Part shown: in pieces, positions 33,529 through 42,911 of the stretch
Position numbering within the stretch: the stretch's first letter is position 1
Layout of the letters: each line of letters opens with the position of its first letter
DNA from: Candidatus Methylomirabilota bacterium
Lineage (GTDB): Bacteria > Methylomirabilota > Methylomirabilia > Rokubacteriales > CSP1-6
Length of the DNA: 64,000 nucleotides
NCBI GenBank assembly: GCA_035764725.1
Contig: DASTYT010000049.1
Coordinates: 1-64,000 of the forward strand
Direction: 5' to 3'
The notes under the pieces: generated by a model
What the model was told of the DNA's origin: nothing
Database searches by the model: none
The model's input: only the letters and a program-made list of their open reading frames with translations
Position numbers and translations under genes: made by a program

Positions 33529-33831
33529 GTGCACCTGACTCCGCGCGAGCAGGACAAGCTCCTGGTGTTCGTGGCCGCCGAGGTGGCCCGCCGCCGCCGC
33601 GCGCGGGGCCTCAAGCTCAACTATCCCGAAGCCATGGCGCTGATCACCGCGGAGATTCTCGAGGGTATTCGCGACGGGCGCTCCGTCTCCGATCTCATGG
33701 CCTACGGCATGACCATCCTGAGCCGAGCCGACGTGATGGACGGCGTGCCGGAGATGCTTGACGAGGTCCAGGTCGAGGGCACTTTCCCCGACGGCACGAA
33801 ACTGGTGACGGTGCATCATCCAATCCGATGA
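33529..33831 (+). CDS. ureA: urease gamma subunit
   Basis: A 100-residue protein opening [21 protein letters not shown] and ending [12 protein letters not shown], the complete UreA pattern. With UreB and UreC it forms the (gamma-beta-alpha)3 enzyme that hydrolyses urea to ammonia and carbamate. GTG start with a weak ribosome-binding site; probably coupled to urtE. Confidence 0.95.
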   Translation: MHLTPREQDKLLVFVAAEVARRRRARGLKLNYPEAMALITAEILEGIRDGRSVSDLMAYGMTILSRADVMDGVPEMLDEVQVEGTFPDGTKLVTVHHPIR

Positions 33832-33841
33832 CGGAGCGCGC

Positions 33842-34209
33842 ATGATTCCGGGCGAGTACCTGCTGGGCGACGGGGAGATCGAGGCCAATGTCGGCCGGGA
33901 GACGGCGCAGCTCGCCGTGGCGAACACGGGGGACCGGCCGATCCAGGTAGGCTCGCACTTCCACTTCTTCGAGGCCAACCGCGCGCTGCGTTTCGACCGC
34001 GCCCGCGCATTTGGCATGCGGCTCAACATCCCCGCGGGCACGGCGGTGCGCTTCGAGCCCGGCGACGAGAAGGTGGTGACGATAGTGGCCCTGGCGGGGG
34101 CGCGAGAGGTGCACGGTCTCAACGCCCTCACCGACGGCCCCACCGCCGGGGGGGCCCGCGCCGCCGCGGTGGCACGGGCATCGCGCGCCGGCTTCGAGGG
34201 CGCGGGACG

Positions 34210-34213
<4 letters not shown>
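33842..34213 (+). CDS. ureB: urease beta subunit
   Basis: A 123-residue Ure[21 protein letters not shown], then [20 protein letters not shown] and the [15 protein letters not shown] strand. The last ~20 residues are an Ala/Arg-rich tail beyond the conserved domain. The ATG has GGAG 4 bases upstream, and the stop overlaps the ureC ATG by 4 bases. Confidence 0.95.
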
Positions 34214-35925
<1,712 letters not shown>

Positions 35926-35936
35926 GTGACCCGCGC

Positions 35937-36446
35937 TTGGTCGTGATCACCGAGCCCCACCTGCACGTCTCCGATGAGGCCCTGCGGGGACGCGAGCGCG
36001 ACACGCTCTGTCTCACCTGGGAGGAGCGGCGCTGGACCCGCAAGCGCGTGCTGACGGGTGCCGGCCGCGAGGTGGCGCTCGCCCTGCCGACCGGCAGCGT
36101 GCTGCAGCCGGGCGACGTGATCGCGATCGAGTCGGGCTGGTACCTCGTGGTGGAGGGACGTCCCGAGCCGGTGCTGGCGATCGCGCCGCGCGACCGCGCC
36201 GAGGCCATTCGCGTGGCCTTCGACGTGGGCAACCGGCACTTCTCGCTCGCTTTGGACGGGGACGTCATCCTGGTGCCGGACGACACCGCGATGGAGCAGC
36301 TCGTCCAGCGGCTCGGCGTGGCCTGGGAGCGGCGCACCGCGGTGTACGATCCCATCGGCGGTGGTGGCCACCGCCACGAGCCCGGGCGGAGCCCGCTGGA
36401 CGGCCACTCGCACCTGGATCACGGGCACGAGCACTCCCATGCCTGA
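35937..36446 (+). CDS. ureE: urease nickel metallochaperone UreE
   Basis: About 169 residues: an N-terminal peptide-binding domain, a metal-binding domain with the VGNRHFSLAL histidine, and a His-rich C-terminus ([14 protein letters not shown]) that binds nickel. It delivers nickel to the UreDFG-apourease complex. The start is uncertain: TTG 35937 lies 7 bases after AGGTGA, while GTG 35943 is the alternative with poorer spacing. It overlaps ureF by 8 bases. Confidence 0.9.
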   Translation: MVVITEPHLHVSDEALRGRERDTLCLTWEERRWTRKRVLTGAGREVALALPTGSVLQPGDVIAIESGWYLVVEGRPEPVLAIAPRDRAEAIRVAFDVGNRHFSLALDGDVILVPDDTAMEQLVQRLGVAWERRTAVYDPIGGGGHRHEPGRSPLDGHSHLDHGHEHSHA

Positions 36447-37128
36447 TCCCGCGCTGCTGCCGCTCCTGCATCTGGCCGACACCGCGTTCCCGACGGGCGG
36501 CTATGCGCACTCGCTCGGGCTCGAGACGTATTGCCAGGACGGCCGCGTCGCCGACGCCGAGGGGCTGGCGGCCTTCCTCACCATGCACCTCGAGGGCGCG
36601 GCCGGGCCGGCCGACGCCACCGCCGCGGTGGCGGCGCTGCGCGCATTTGCCGCCCGCGATCTCGGAGCGTGCCGCGCGCTCGACGCGCGGCTCGAGGCGA
36701 TGAAGCCGGCTCGCGAGCTGCGGGAGGCCAGCCGTCAGATGGGCCGCCAGACCCTGCGCGTGGCCCGGGCGCTGACCGGCGACGCAGGGCTCGGCGCCTA
36801 CGCGGCCGCGGTCGACGCGGGTGAGGCCCCCGGGCATCACGGCGTGGCCTTCGGCATGGCCGCGGGGGCGCTGGGGGTGGGGGCCGAGGCCGCGGCCACG
36901 GGCTATCTCTATTCCGCGACGTCGCTGCTGGTCGGCGCCGCCCTCCGCCTCATGCGCCTCGGCCAGCTCGAGGGCCAGCGCGTGCTCTGGCGGCTCCACC
37001 CGCTGATCGGCCGCCTGGCCGCCGAAGCGGCGGCGCGCGATCCCGACGACATGTGGAGCTGGGCGCCCGGCCTCGAGCTGGCGAGCCTCGCCCACGAGCG
37101 GCTGGACGCGAGGCTCTTCCGCTCATGA
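36439..37128 (+). CDS. ureF: urease accessory protein UreF
   Basis: A 229-residue all-helical Ure[25 protein letters not shown] is diagnostic, and the [16 protein letters not shown] segment and [21 protein letters not shown] follow. It regulates the UreG GTPase during urease maturation. ATG 36439 is used because it begins the conserved region; the frame continues 26 residues upstream as a shadow of ureE's histidine-rich tail. Its stop overlaps the ureG ATG (ATGA). Confidence 0.92.
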   Translation: MPDPALLPLLHLADTAFPTGGYAHSLGLETYCQDGRVADAEGLAAFLTMHLEGAAGPADATAAVAALRAFAARDLGACRALDARLEAMKPARELREASRQMGRQTLRVARALTGDAGLGAYAAAVDAGEAPGHHGVAFGMAAGALGVGAEAAATGYLYSATSLLVGAALRLMRLGQLEGQRVLWRLHPLIGRLAAEAAARDPDDMWSWAPGLELASLAHERLDARLFRS

Positions 37129-37760
37129 GCGCGTCGACGACGCCGCGTGCGCTGCCGCGCCCGCTGAAAATCGGCGTCGGCGGGCCGGTCGGCTCGGGCA
37201 AGACGGCACTGGTGGAGCGGCTCTCGCGCCTCCTGCGCGACCGCTACGACATGGCGGTGATCACCAACGACATCTACACGCAGGAGGACGCGCAGTTCCT
37301 CATCCGGCGCGGCGCGCTGGCCGCCGAGCGGGTCATTGGAGTGGAAACCGGAGGCTGTCCCCACACCGCGATCCGCGAGGACGCCTCGGTAAACCTCGAG
37401 GCCGTGCATCAGCTCGTCGGCCGGTTTCCCGGCCTCGAGCTCCTCCTCGTCGAGAGCGGCGGGGACAACCTCGCCGCCACGTTCAGCCCTGAGCTCGTGG
37501 ACGCGACCATCTACGTGATCGACGTCGCCGAGGGGGACAAGATCCCGCGGAAGGGCGGCCCGGGCATCACGCGGTCCGACCTGCTCGTCATCAACAAGAT
37601 CGACCTGGCCCCGTACGTGGGCGCCGATCTCGCGGTGATGGAGCGTGACGCCAAGCGCATGAGAGGAGACCGGCCGTTTGTCTTCACGAATCTTCGCGAC
37701 GGTGACGGCGCGCAGGCCGTGGCCGATTGGATCCGGCGCGAGCTCCTCTTCGAGGGCTGA
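37125..37760 (+). CDS. ureG: urease accessory GTPase UreG
   Basis: A 211-residue SIMIBI-class GTPase: P-loop [23 protein letters not shown], the metal-binding CPH motif in [30 protein letters not shown], and NKIDLAP (G4). It couples GTP hydrolysis to nickel insertion into UreC. All expected residues are present. The start is fixed by overlap with the ureF stop. Confidence 0.95.
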   Translation: MSASTTPRALPRPLKIGVGGPVGSGKTALVERLSRLLRDRYDMAVITNDIYTQEDAQFLIRRGALAAERVIGVETGGCPHTAIREDASVNLEAVHQLVGRFPGLELLLVESGGDNLAATFSPELVDATIYVIDVAEGDKIPRKGGPGITRSDLLVINKIDLAPYVGADLAVMERDAKRMRGDRPFVFTNLRDGDGAQAVADWIRRELLFEG

Positions 37761-38607
37761 CAGCGCCGGAGAGGTCGCGCGGCGCATCGGCCGCGATGGG
37801 CTGCTCGTGCTGGGGTTCGAGCGGCGCGGCGGCCGTACCGTGCTCGCCGAGCGGCGCTACGCTCTCCCGCTCCAGGCGCTCGAGTGCATGGAGCTGGAGG
37901 ACGGCGTGGCCGCGCTCATGCTCCTCAATCCCACCGGCGGCGTGCTGGGCGGCGATCGTCTGGAGACCCGCGTGCGGGTGGGGGCGGGTGCCCACGCCTG
38001 TCTGACCACGCCCTCGGCCACGCGGGTGTATCGGAGCCTGGGGGAGCCGGCGCGACAGCGCGTCGTCGCCACCGTGGCCGTGGGCGCGCGGCTCGAATAC
38101 GTGCCCGATCACCTGATCCCGTCACCCGGCTCCCGCCTGCGGCAGGAGACCGACATCGTCCTCGAAGCCGGTGGCGCGGCGCTGATCTGGGACGCCTGGT
38201 CCGTCGGCCGCCCCGCGCGTGGCGAGGCCTGGACCTTCGCCGAGCTGGATCTGCGTCTGGACGTCCGCGACGCGGGGGGGCCGATCCTCCACGAGCGCGC
38301 ACGGCTCGATGGGCGCGGGCTCTGGGACGGGCTGGGCGGCGCCGAGGGCATGCCGTACCTCGGGGTGTTCGTGGCCGTGGAATCGGGGCGAGCGGTGTGG
38401 GGCCCGATCGCGGGCGCGCTGGACGATGCGCTGCCCCGTGGTCGCACCCCGGTCCGGGGCGGGGCCGCGGTGCTCGGCCGCGCGGGCGCGCTCGTGCGCG
38501 TGGCCGCGCCCTCCGCGCCCGCGCTCACCGAGGCGGCAGAGGCGCTGTGGGCGACGGGGCGCCGCGCCCTGTTCGACCGCCCGCCGTTGCGGTTGCGCAA
38601 GCTCTGA
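37702..38607 (+). CDS. ureD: urease accessory protein UreD (UreH)
   Basis: UreD scaffold: [61 protein letters not shown] and IWDAWSVGR. It binds apourease and forms the nickel tunnel with UreFG. The start cannot be settled. GTG 37702 (used here) overlaps ureG by 59 bases; TTG 37678 has an AGGAG about 8 bases upstream but overlaps by 83; GTG 37807 gives no overlap but cuts the first beta strand. Placement last in the cluster differs from the common ureD-first order. Confidence 0.85.
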   Translation: MTARRPWPIGSGASSSSRADSAGEVARRIGRDGLLVLGFERRGGRTVLAERRYALPLQALECMELEDGVAALMLLNPTGGVLGGDRLETRVRVGAGAHACLTTPSATRVYRSLGEPARQRVVATVAVGARLEYVPDHLIPSPGSRLRQETDIVLEAGGAALIWDAWSVGRPARGEAWTFAELDLRLDVRDAGGPILHERARLDGRGLWDGLGGAEGMPYLGVFVAVESGRAVWGPIAGALDDALPRGRTPVRGGAAVLGRAGALVRVAAPSAPALTEAAEALWATGRRALFDRPPLRLRKL

Positions 38608-38629
38608 CAATCGGGTGAGGATGGCGCCG

Positions 38630-38827
38630 ATGAGCTACCCGGCGCCCGATCCCGAGGAGGCCCGCGCGTATGCCGAGCGCGCCGCCGCGGCCATCGGCCT
38701 CCCGCTCCCGGCCGAGCGAATGCCCGCCGTCGCGCAGCACCTCGCGATCCTGCTCGCCGCCGCTGCCCTCGTGCTCGACTTCCCGCTGCCCGAGGATGGG
38801 GAAGCTGCGCCCGTCTTCGAGCCATGA
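38630..38827 (+). CDS. AtzG/HpxX-like small amidase subunit (DUF4089)
   Basis: A 65-residue protein with the DUF4089 pattern: AYAERAAAAIGLPLPAERMP, then a helix AVAQHLAILLAAAALVLDFPL and the closing APVFEP. AtzG of this family is the small subunit that stabilises the amidase AtzE (a GatC-like role). It overlaps the amidase gene by 4 bases, the same gene order as atzGE and hpxXY. ATG 38630 is preferred; ATG 38621 directly abuts the GAGG and would add three residues. Confidence 0.8.
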   Translation: MSYPAPDPEEARAYAERAAAAIGLPLPAERMPAVAQHLAILLAAAALVLDFPLPEDGEAAPVFEP

Positions 38828-40221
38828 GCGCGGCGAGCCTGGAGGCGAGTGACGCCGTCGGCGTGGCCGAGGCGGTGCGGGCGCGTCGCGCATCCGCGGC
38901 CGAGGTCGCGGCGCGCGCGCTCGCGCGGATCGCCGCGCGTGACCCCGCGCTGAACTGCTTCACCGCCGTGCTGGCGGACCGCGCGCGCCGCGACGCGGCG
39001 GCGGTCGACGCCGCCCTGGCCCGCGGCGAGGATCCCGGCCCGCTCGCCGGGGTGCCCGTCGCCGTGAAGAACCTCTTCGACGTGGAGGGGCTCACGACGC
39101 TGGCGGGCTCGCGGATCAACGCCGAACGCCCGCCGGCCTCGCGCGACGCCGCATGCGTGGCCGCGCTCCGCCGGGCAGGCGCCGTCCTCGTCGGCGCGCT
39201 CAACATGGACGAGTACGCGTTCGGATTCACGACCCAGAACACCCACTACGGTCCCACGCGGAATCCTCACGACCGCGACCGCGTCGCCGGCGGGTCGTCG
39301 GGCGGCTCGGGGGCCGCGGTCGCTGCCGGCCTGGTGCCGCTCACGCTCGGCTCCGACACGAATGGGTCGATCCGGGTGCCGGCGGCGCTGTGCGGCGTGT
39401 TCGGGCTCAAGCCGACGTACGGGCGTGTGTCGCGGCGTGGCACCGCGCTCTTCGCAGGCTCCTTCGACCACGTGGGCCCGCTGGCGCGCTCGACGCGTGA
39501 TCTCGCCGCCGCCTTCGACGTGCTGCAGGGCCCCGACGCGGCGGATCCAGCGGCGAGCCGTCGTCCCGTGGAGCCTGTGGGGCAGGGGTGGACGCAGGGG
39601 ATCGCCGGGCTCCGCATCGCGGTGGCGGGCGAGCACTTCGCGCGGGGCGGCGAGCCCGAGGCGCTCGCCGCGGTCGGGGAGGTCGCGCGGGCGCTCGGGG
39701 CGCGCGAGACCGTGACACTGCCCGAGCCGCATCGGGCCCGGGCCGCCGCCTTGATCATCACCTCGGCCGAGGGCGCCCAGCTCCACGTGCCCGATCTCCG
39801 GACGCGTCCGGACGACTTCGATCCCATGACGCGCGATCGCTTCCTGGCCGGGGCGCTCGTCCCCGCGACCGCGTACGTGGCCGCGCAGCGCTTCCGGGCC
39901 TGGTATCGCGCCGCGGTCCGCCTCCTCTTCAACCAGGTCGACGTGGTGCTCGCCCCCACCACGCCGTTTCCCGCGCCGCGCATCGGACAGGAGCGCATCA
40001 CGGTCGCGGGTCATGAGGTGCCGGCGCGGACCACGCTCGGCCTCTACACCCAGCCGCTGTCGTTCATCGGCCTGCCCGTGATCTCGGTCCCGATGGCGCG
40101 CGCGCCGGGCCGTCTGCCGCTGGGGGTGCAGCTCGTGGCGGCGCCCTTCCGCGAGGCGGCGTTGCTGCGCGTAGCCGCCTATCTGGAAGCCGAGGGCGTG
40201 ATCGCGGCGCGCATCGCCTGA
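38824..40221 (+). CDS. AtzE/HpxY-family amidase
   Basis: A 465-residue amidase-signature enzyme with the Ser-cisSer-Lys triad: lysine in PVAVKNLFDV, GGSSGGSGAAVAAG and GSDTNGSIRVPAALCG. NMDEYAFGFTTQNTHYGPTRNP is characteristic of the AtzE group. Known members hydrolyse 1-carboxybiuret (AtzE) or act in oxalurate breakdown (HpxY). With the DUF4089 and DUF3225 neighbours this is a ureide/biuret-type nitrogen scavenging set joined to urease. No allophanate or cyanurate hydrolase gene is present in the window, so the exact substrate is open. Confidence 0.85.
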   Translation: MSAASLEASDAVGVAEAVRARRASAAEVAARALARIAARDPALNCFTAVLADRARRDAAAVDAALARGEDPGPLAGVPVAVKNLFDVEGLTTLAGSRINAERPPASRDAACVAALRRAGAVLVGALNMDEYAFGFTTQNTHYGPTRNPHDRDRVAGGSSGGSGAAVAAGLVPLTLGSDTNGSIRVPAALCGVFGLKPTYGRVSRRGTALFAGSFDHVGPLARSTRDLAAAFDVLQGPDAADPAASRRPVEPVGQGWTQGIAGLRIAVAGEHFARGGEPEALAAVGEVARALGARETVTLPEPHRARAAALIITSAEGAQLHVPDLRTRPDDFDPMTRDRFLAGALVPATAYVAAQRFRAWYRAAVRLLFNQVDVVLAPTTPFPAPRIGQERITVAGHEVPARTTLGLYTQPLSFIGLPVISVPMARAPGRLPLGVQLVAAPFREAALLRVAAYLEAEGVIAARIA

Positions 40222-40245
40222 GCTCCCCCTCCCGAAAGGATCGGC

Positions 40246-40629
40246 ATGGAGATCAATCTCCCCGAGGTCGTCGCCGAGGTGACGCAGGCTTTTCGCCGCT
40301 ACGAGGCGGCGCTCACCACCAACGACATTCCCGTGCTGGAAGCATCGTTCTGGGATCATCCGCTGGTGATTCGCTTCGCCCTCCACGACAACGGGTACGG
40401 CCCGGACGCGATCGCGCGGTCGCGCCTCAGCCGGGGCAACACCGACCTGCGCCGCGAGCTCAAGCACACGCTGATCACGACATTCGGCCGCGACTTCGCG
40501 ACCACGAACACCGAGTTCCAGCGGGTCGACTCGGGCCGCGAGGGGCGTCAGAGCCAGACCTGGGTGCGGACCGACAAGGGCTGGAAGGTCGTGAGCGCCC
40601 ACGTCTCCTGGCTGACCCCGGCGCCCTGA
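40246..40629 (+). CDS. AtzH/HpxZ-like protein (DUF3225)
   Basis: A 127-residue NTF2-like protein: EVTQAFRRYEAALTTNDIPVLEASFWDHP, GYGPDAIARSRLSRG and SQTWVRTDKGWKVVSAHVSWL match the HpxZ/AtzH family. AtzH has been described as a 1,3-dicarboxyurea deamidase that acts after AtzE, giving allophanate. The gene lies 24 bases after the amidase with an AAAGGA ribosome-binding site and completes the G-E-H set. Confidence 0.83.
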   Translation: MEINLPEVVAEVTQAFRRYEAALTTNDIPVLEASFWDHPLVIRFALHDNGYGPDAIARSRLSRGNTDLRRELKHTLITTFGRDFATTNTEFQRVDSGREGRQSQTWVRTDKGWKVVSAHVSWLTPAP

Positions 40630-40682
40630 CCGCGTTGCTCAAGGCGCAGGCTGGCTGCTGATCTTCTGGGCAGCGCGCATGC

Positions 40683-40698
40683 TCGGCTCCGGAGCCGA
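40683..40698. repeat. 16-bp palindrome upstream of the Fis-like gene promoter
   Basis: TCGGCTCCGGAGCCGA is a perfect palindrome ending 37 bases before the -24 element of the sigma-54 promoter. It may be a terminator stem for the urease-atz transcript or a binding site. A weaker GCTGC/GCAGC repeat lies just upstream. Confidence 0.4.
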
Positions 40699-40735
40699 CC
40701 CACTCAAGCCTTTGATTTCCTTCGCCATGGCCTCC

Positions 40736-40749
40736 GGCATACGGCTTGC
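40736..40749 (+). promoter_or_regulatory. sigma-54 promoter of the Fis-like gene
   Basis: CGGCATACGGCTTGCT: GG at 40736-40737, ten bases, GC at 40748-40749; GGCA and TTGCT are exact. Predicted start about 40761, leader 37 bases with AAGGAG before ATG 40798. Confidence 0.7.
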
Positions 40750-40797
40750 TGCCACCTGGGTCATCGCCCGGGCGTCGGCGGGCAAGGAGTCAGGGTC

Positions 40798-41076
40798 ATG
40801 GACGGAAAGCAGCTGGAGACCGAGCTCGAGCGTCTGGTGCTGAACGCCTTGCCGGCGCTCGTGCGCGAGCAGGTCACCGCCGAGCGGGGGCGCCTGTATC
40901 GGGCGGTCATGATGCGGCTGGAGCTGCCGCTGCTCCGCCACGTGCTCGATCTCTCGGGCGGCAATCAGCTCAGGGCGGCGCGCCTGCTGGGCATCAATCG
41001 CAATACCTTGCGCAAGCGGCTCCGGGTGCTCGGCCTCCTGCCGCACGCCTCCACCCGGAACGAGACGCTGGCCTAA
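40798..41076 (+). CDS. Fis-type small DNA-binding protein
   Basis: A 92-residue protein. The C-terminal half is the Fis/NtrC helix-turn-helix (LRHVLDLSGGNQLRAARLLGINRNTLRKRLRVLGL, split around the turn at GINRN). The N-terminal half is helical, as in dimeric Fis. It resembles a free-standing NtrC DNA-binding domain without an activator module. Its own sigma-54 promoter ties it to the nitrogen island, so it may modulate the same promoters (inference). Confidence 0.82.
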   Translation: MDGKQLETELERLVLNALPALVREQVTAERGRLYRAVMMRLELPLLRHVLDLSGGNQLRAARLLGINRNTLRKRLRVLGLLPHASTRNETLA

Positions 41077-41125
41077 CCTCCGGCCGTCTGGTCGTGCGGC
41101 GGGGGGCGGGGTACACTGGCTCCTC

Positions 41126-42193
41126 GTGCGTCCGTCCGCGTCCCTTCCGCCGGCCTTCGGGTCCGCTGCGCTCCTCCTCATCGTACTCTCGGGATGCGCC
41201 GGCCTGCCCTCGGAGCCCGTCCCGGGCGAGCCACCGCATCACGCCAAGGGCGGCTTCCGGAACACCGCCCCCGACTTCCACCGTGCCGAGGGCTGGAGGC
41301 GGATCAAGTTCCTTGCGAGCCGTAGCTGGCAAAGCCTCGTCTCGCCGCGCACCTTCGACACGCCACGGGAGAGTGCCGAGGGGCTCGCGGCAGGGCAAGC
41401 GCTTTGGGCGGGCGCCGAGCCCATCATCACCTGGATCGGGCATGCGAGCCTGCTGATCCGCCTCGACGGTGTCACGATCCTCACCGATCCCACCTGGAGC
41501 GAGCGGGCTAGCCCGTTTTCCTGGGCGGGCCCGAAGCGGCTGGTCCCGCCCGGGCTGCCGTTCGAGAGTCTGCCACGGGTGGACGTGGTGGTGCTGTCCC
41601 ACGATCACTACGATCACCTGGATCTGCCCACCGTGCAGCGGCTCGCGAAGGCCTACGAACCGCTGTTCGTCGTACCGCTCGGCCTCAAGGCATGGCTGGC
41701 GGAGCGCGGCGTCACGCGGGTCGAGGAGCGCGACTGGTGGGGGCGGGTGGAGCATCGGGGCGTGAGCTTCGTGTGCACTCCCGCCCAGCACTTTTCGCAG
41801 CGCACCCCCTGGGATCAGAACCAGCGGCTCTGGGCCACGTGGGCGGTGCTGGGTCCGTCGCGCCGCTTCTACTTCACCGGCGACACCGGGTACTTCGACC
41901 AGTTCAAGGAGATCGGCGCGCGGTTTGGCCCGTTCGACCTGGCCGCGGTGGCGATCGGCGCATACATCCCACCCGAGATCATGCGCTCGGTTCACATGAC
42001 GCCCGAGCAGGCGGTGCAGGCCGCGCAGGACGTCGGAGCGCGCGTCACGCTCGGCATGCACTGGGGGACGTTCGACCTCGCCGAGGAGCCGCTCGGCGAG
42101 CCGCCCGAGCGCATGCTCGCGGAGACCGCCCGGCGGGGCATCGGACCCGAGCGCGCCTGGATCCTGAAGATCGGCGAGACACGCCGCTGGTAG
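41126..42193 (+). CDS. metallo-beta-lactamase-fold hydrolase, lipoprotein (NAPE-PLD/UlaG-like)
   Basis: A 355-residue protein with a lipoprotein signal (LLLIVLSGC, lipidation Cys about residue 24) and a metallo-beta-lactamase fold. The metal motif is SHDHYDHLD, further ligands are in CTPAQHFSQRTPWDQNQRLW and FTGDTGYF, and a final His is in TLGMHWGTFDLAEEP. This set matches the NAPE-hydrolysing phospholipase D-like family, which often lies at membranes. The substrate is unknown. Start is GTG 41126; the distance to the phoB-like gene is 26 bases. Confidence 0.82.
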   Translation: MRPSASLPPAFGSAALLLIVLSGCAGLPSEPVPGEPPHHAKGGFRNTAPDFHRAEGWRRIKFLASRSWQSLVSPRTFDTPRESAEGLAAGQALWAGAEPIITWIGHASLLIRLDGVTILTDPTWSERASPFSWAGPKRLVPPGLPFESLPRVDVVVLSHDHYDHLDLPTVQRLAKAYEPLFVVPLGLKAWLAERGVTRVEERDWWGRVEHRGVSFVCTPAQHFSQRTPWDQNQRLWATWAVLGPSRRFYFTGDTGYFDQFKEIGARFGPFDLAAVAIGAYIPPEIMRSVHMTPEQAVQAAQDVGARVTLGMHWGTFDLAEEPLGEPPERMLAETARRGIGPERAWILKIGETRRW

Positions 42194-42208
42194 GCCCACG
42201 CTGGTAGG
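42185..42208 (+). repeat. 10-bp direct repeat ahead of the phoB-like gene
   Basis: CGCTGGTAGG occurs at 42185-42194 and 42199-42208 (14-base period). The first copy spans the end of the hydrolase gene, the second lies 12 bases before the regulator ATG. It may be a regulator site or chance. Confidence 0.35.
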
Positions 42209-42219
42209 ATGATCCCGGC

Positions 42220-42909
42220 ATGGCGAGCCGGGTGCTGATCGTCGAAGACGAACCGGACATCCGGGACCTGCTGACCTTCCACCTCGAGCGCGACGGCTTT
42301 CAGGTCGTGCGCGTCGGCGCGGGGATGGAGGCGCTACGCCAGGTGCATCTCACCCCGCCGGACCTCGTCATCCTCGATCTCATGCTACCGGAGATGGACG
42401 GGCTCGAGGTGTGCCGCCGCCTGCGCGCGGACGCGGCGACCGCGACGCTGCCCATCATCATGCTCACCGCCAAGGGCGACGAGGTGGATCGAGTCGTGGG
42501 CCTCGAGATCGGCGCCGACGACTACATCGTGAAGCCCTTCTCGCCGAAGGAGCTGATCGCGCGCGTGCGCGCGGTGTTACGGCGCTCGCGGGCGCCGGCG
42601 GCGGGTGCGCCGCTGGTGGTGGGCGACATCCAGCTCGACGGAGCCACCCATCAGGCCGTTGCGGGCGGTCGGCCGCTGAGCCTCACCCCGAAGGAGTTCG
42701 ACCTCCTTCGCGCGCTCCTGGAAGCGCGCGGGCGCGTGCTATCGCGGGAATTCCTGCTCGACCGGGTGTGGGGGTATGCGCGGGCGGGGGAGATCGAGTC
42801 GCGAACGGTGGACGTGCACGTTCGCCGGCTCCGCGCCAAGCTGGGCGCGGAGGGCGAGCGGATCCTCACCGTGAAGAACGTGGGCTATCGTCTGGACCCG
42901 GACTCCTGA
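42220..42909 (+). CDS. PhoB/OmpR-family response regulator
   Basis: A 229-residue regulator: receiver with E9/D10 and phosphoacceptor D53 (LVILDLMLP), VKPFSPKELIARVRAVLRR linker, and a winged-helix domain (LTPKEFDLLRALLEARGRVLSREFLLDRVWGY, ESRTVDVHVRRLRAKL). It is 3 bases ahead of a PhoR-type kinase, its evident partner. The sequence is PhoB-like, but a second PhoB-type gene lies by pstS, so which one controls phosphate genes is open. Confidence 0.9.
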   Translation: MASRVLIVEDEPDIRDLLTFHLERDGFQVVRVGAGMEALRQVHLTPPDLVILDLMLPEMDGLEVCRRLRADAATATLPIIMLTAKGDEVDRVVGLEIGADDYIVKPFSPKELIARVRAVLRRSRAPAAGAPLVVGDIQLDGATHQAVAGGRPLSLTPKEFDLLRALLEARGRVLSREFLLDRVWGYARAGEIESRTVDVHVRRLRAKLGAEGERILTVKNVGYRLDPDS

Positions 42910-42911
42910 CC

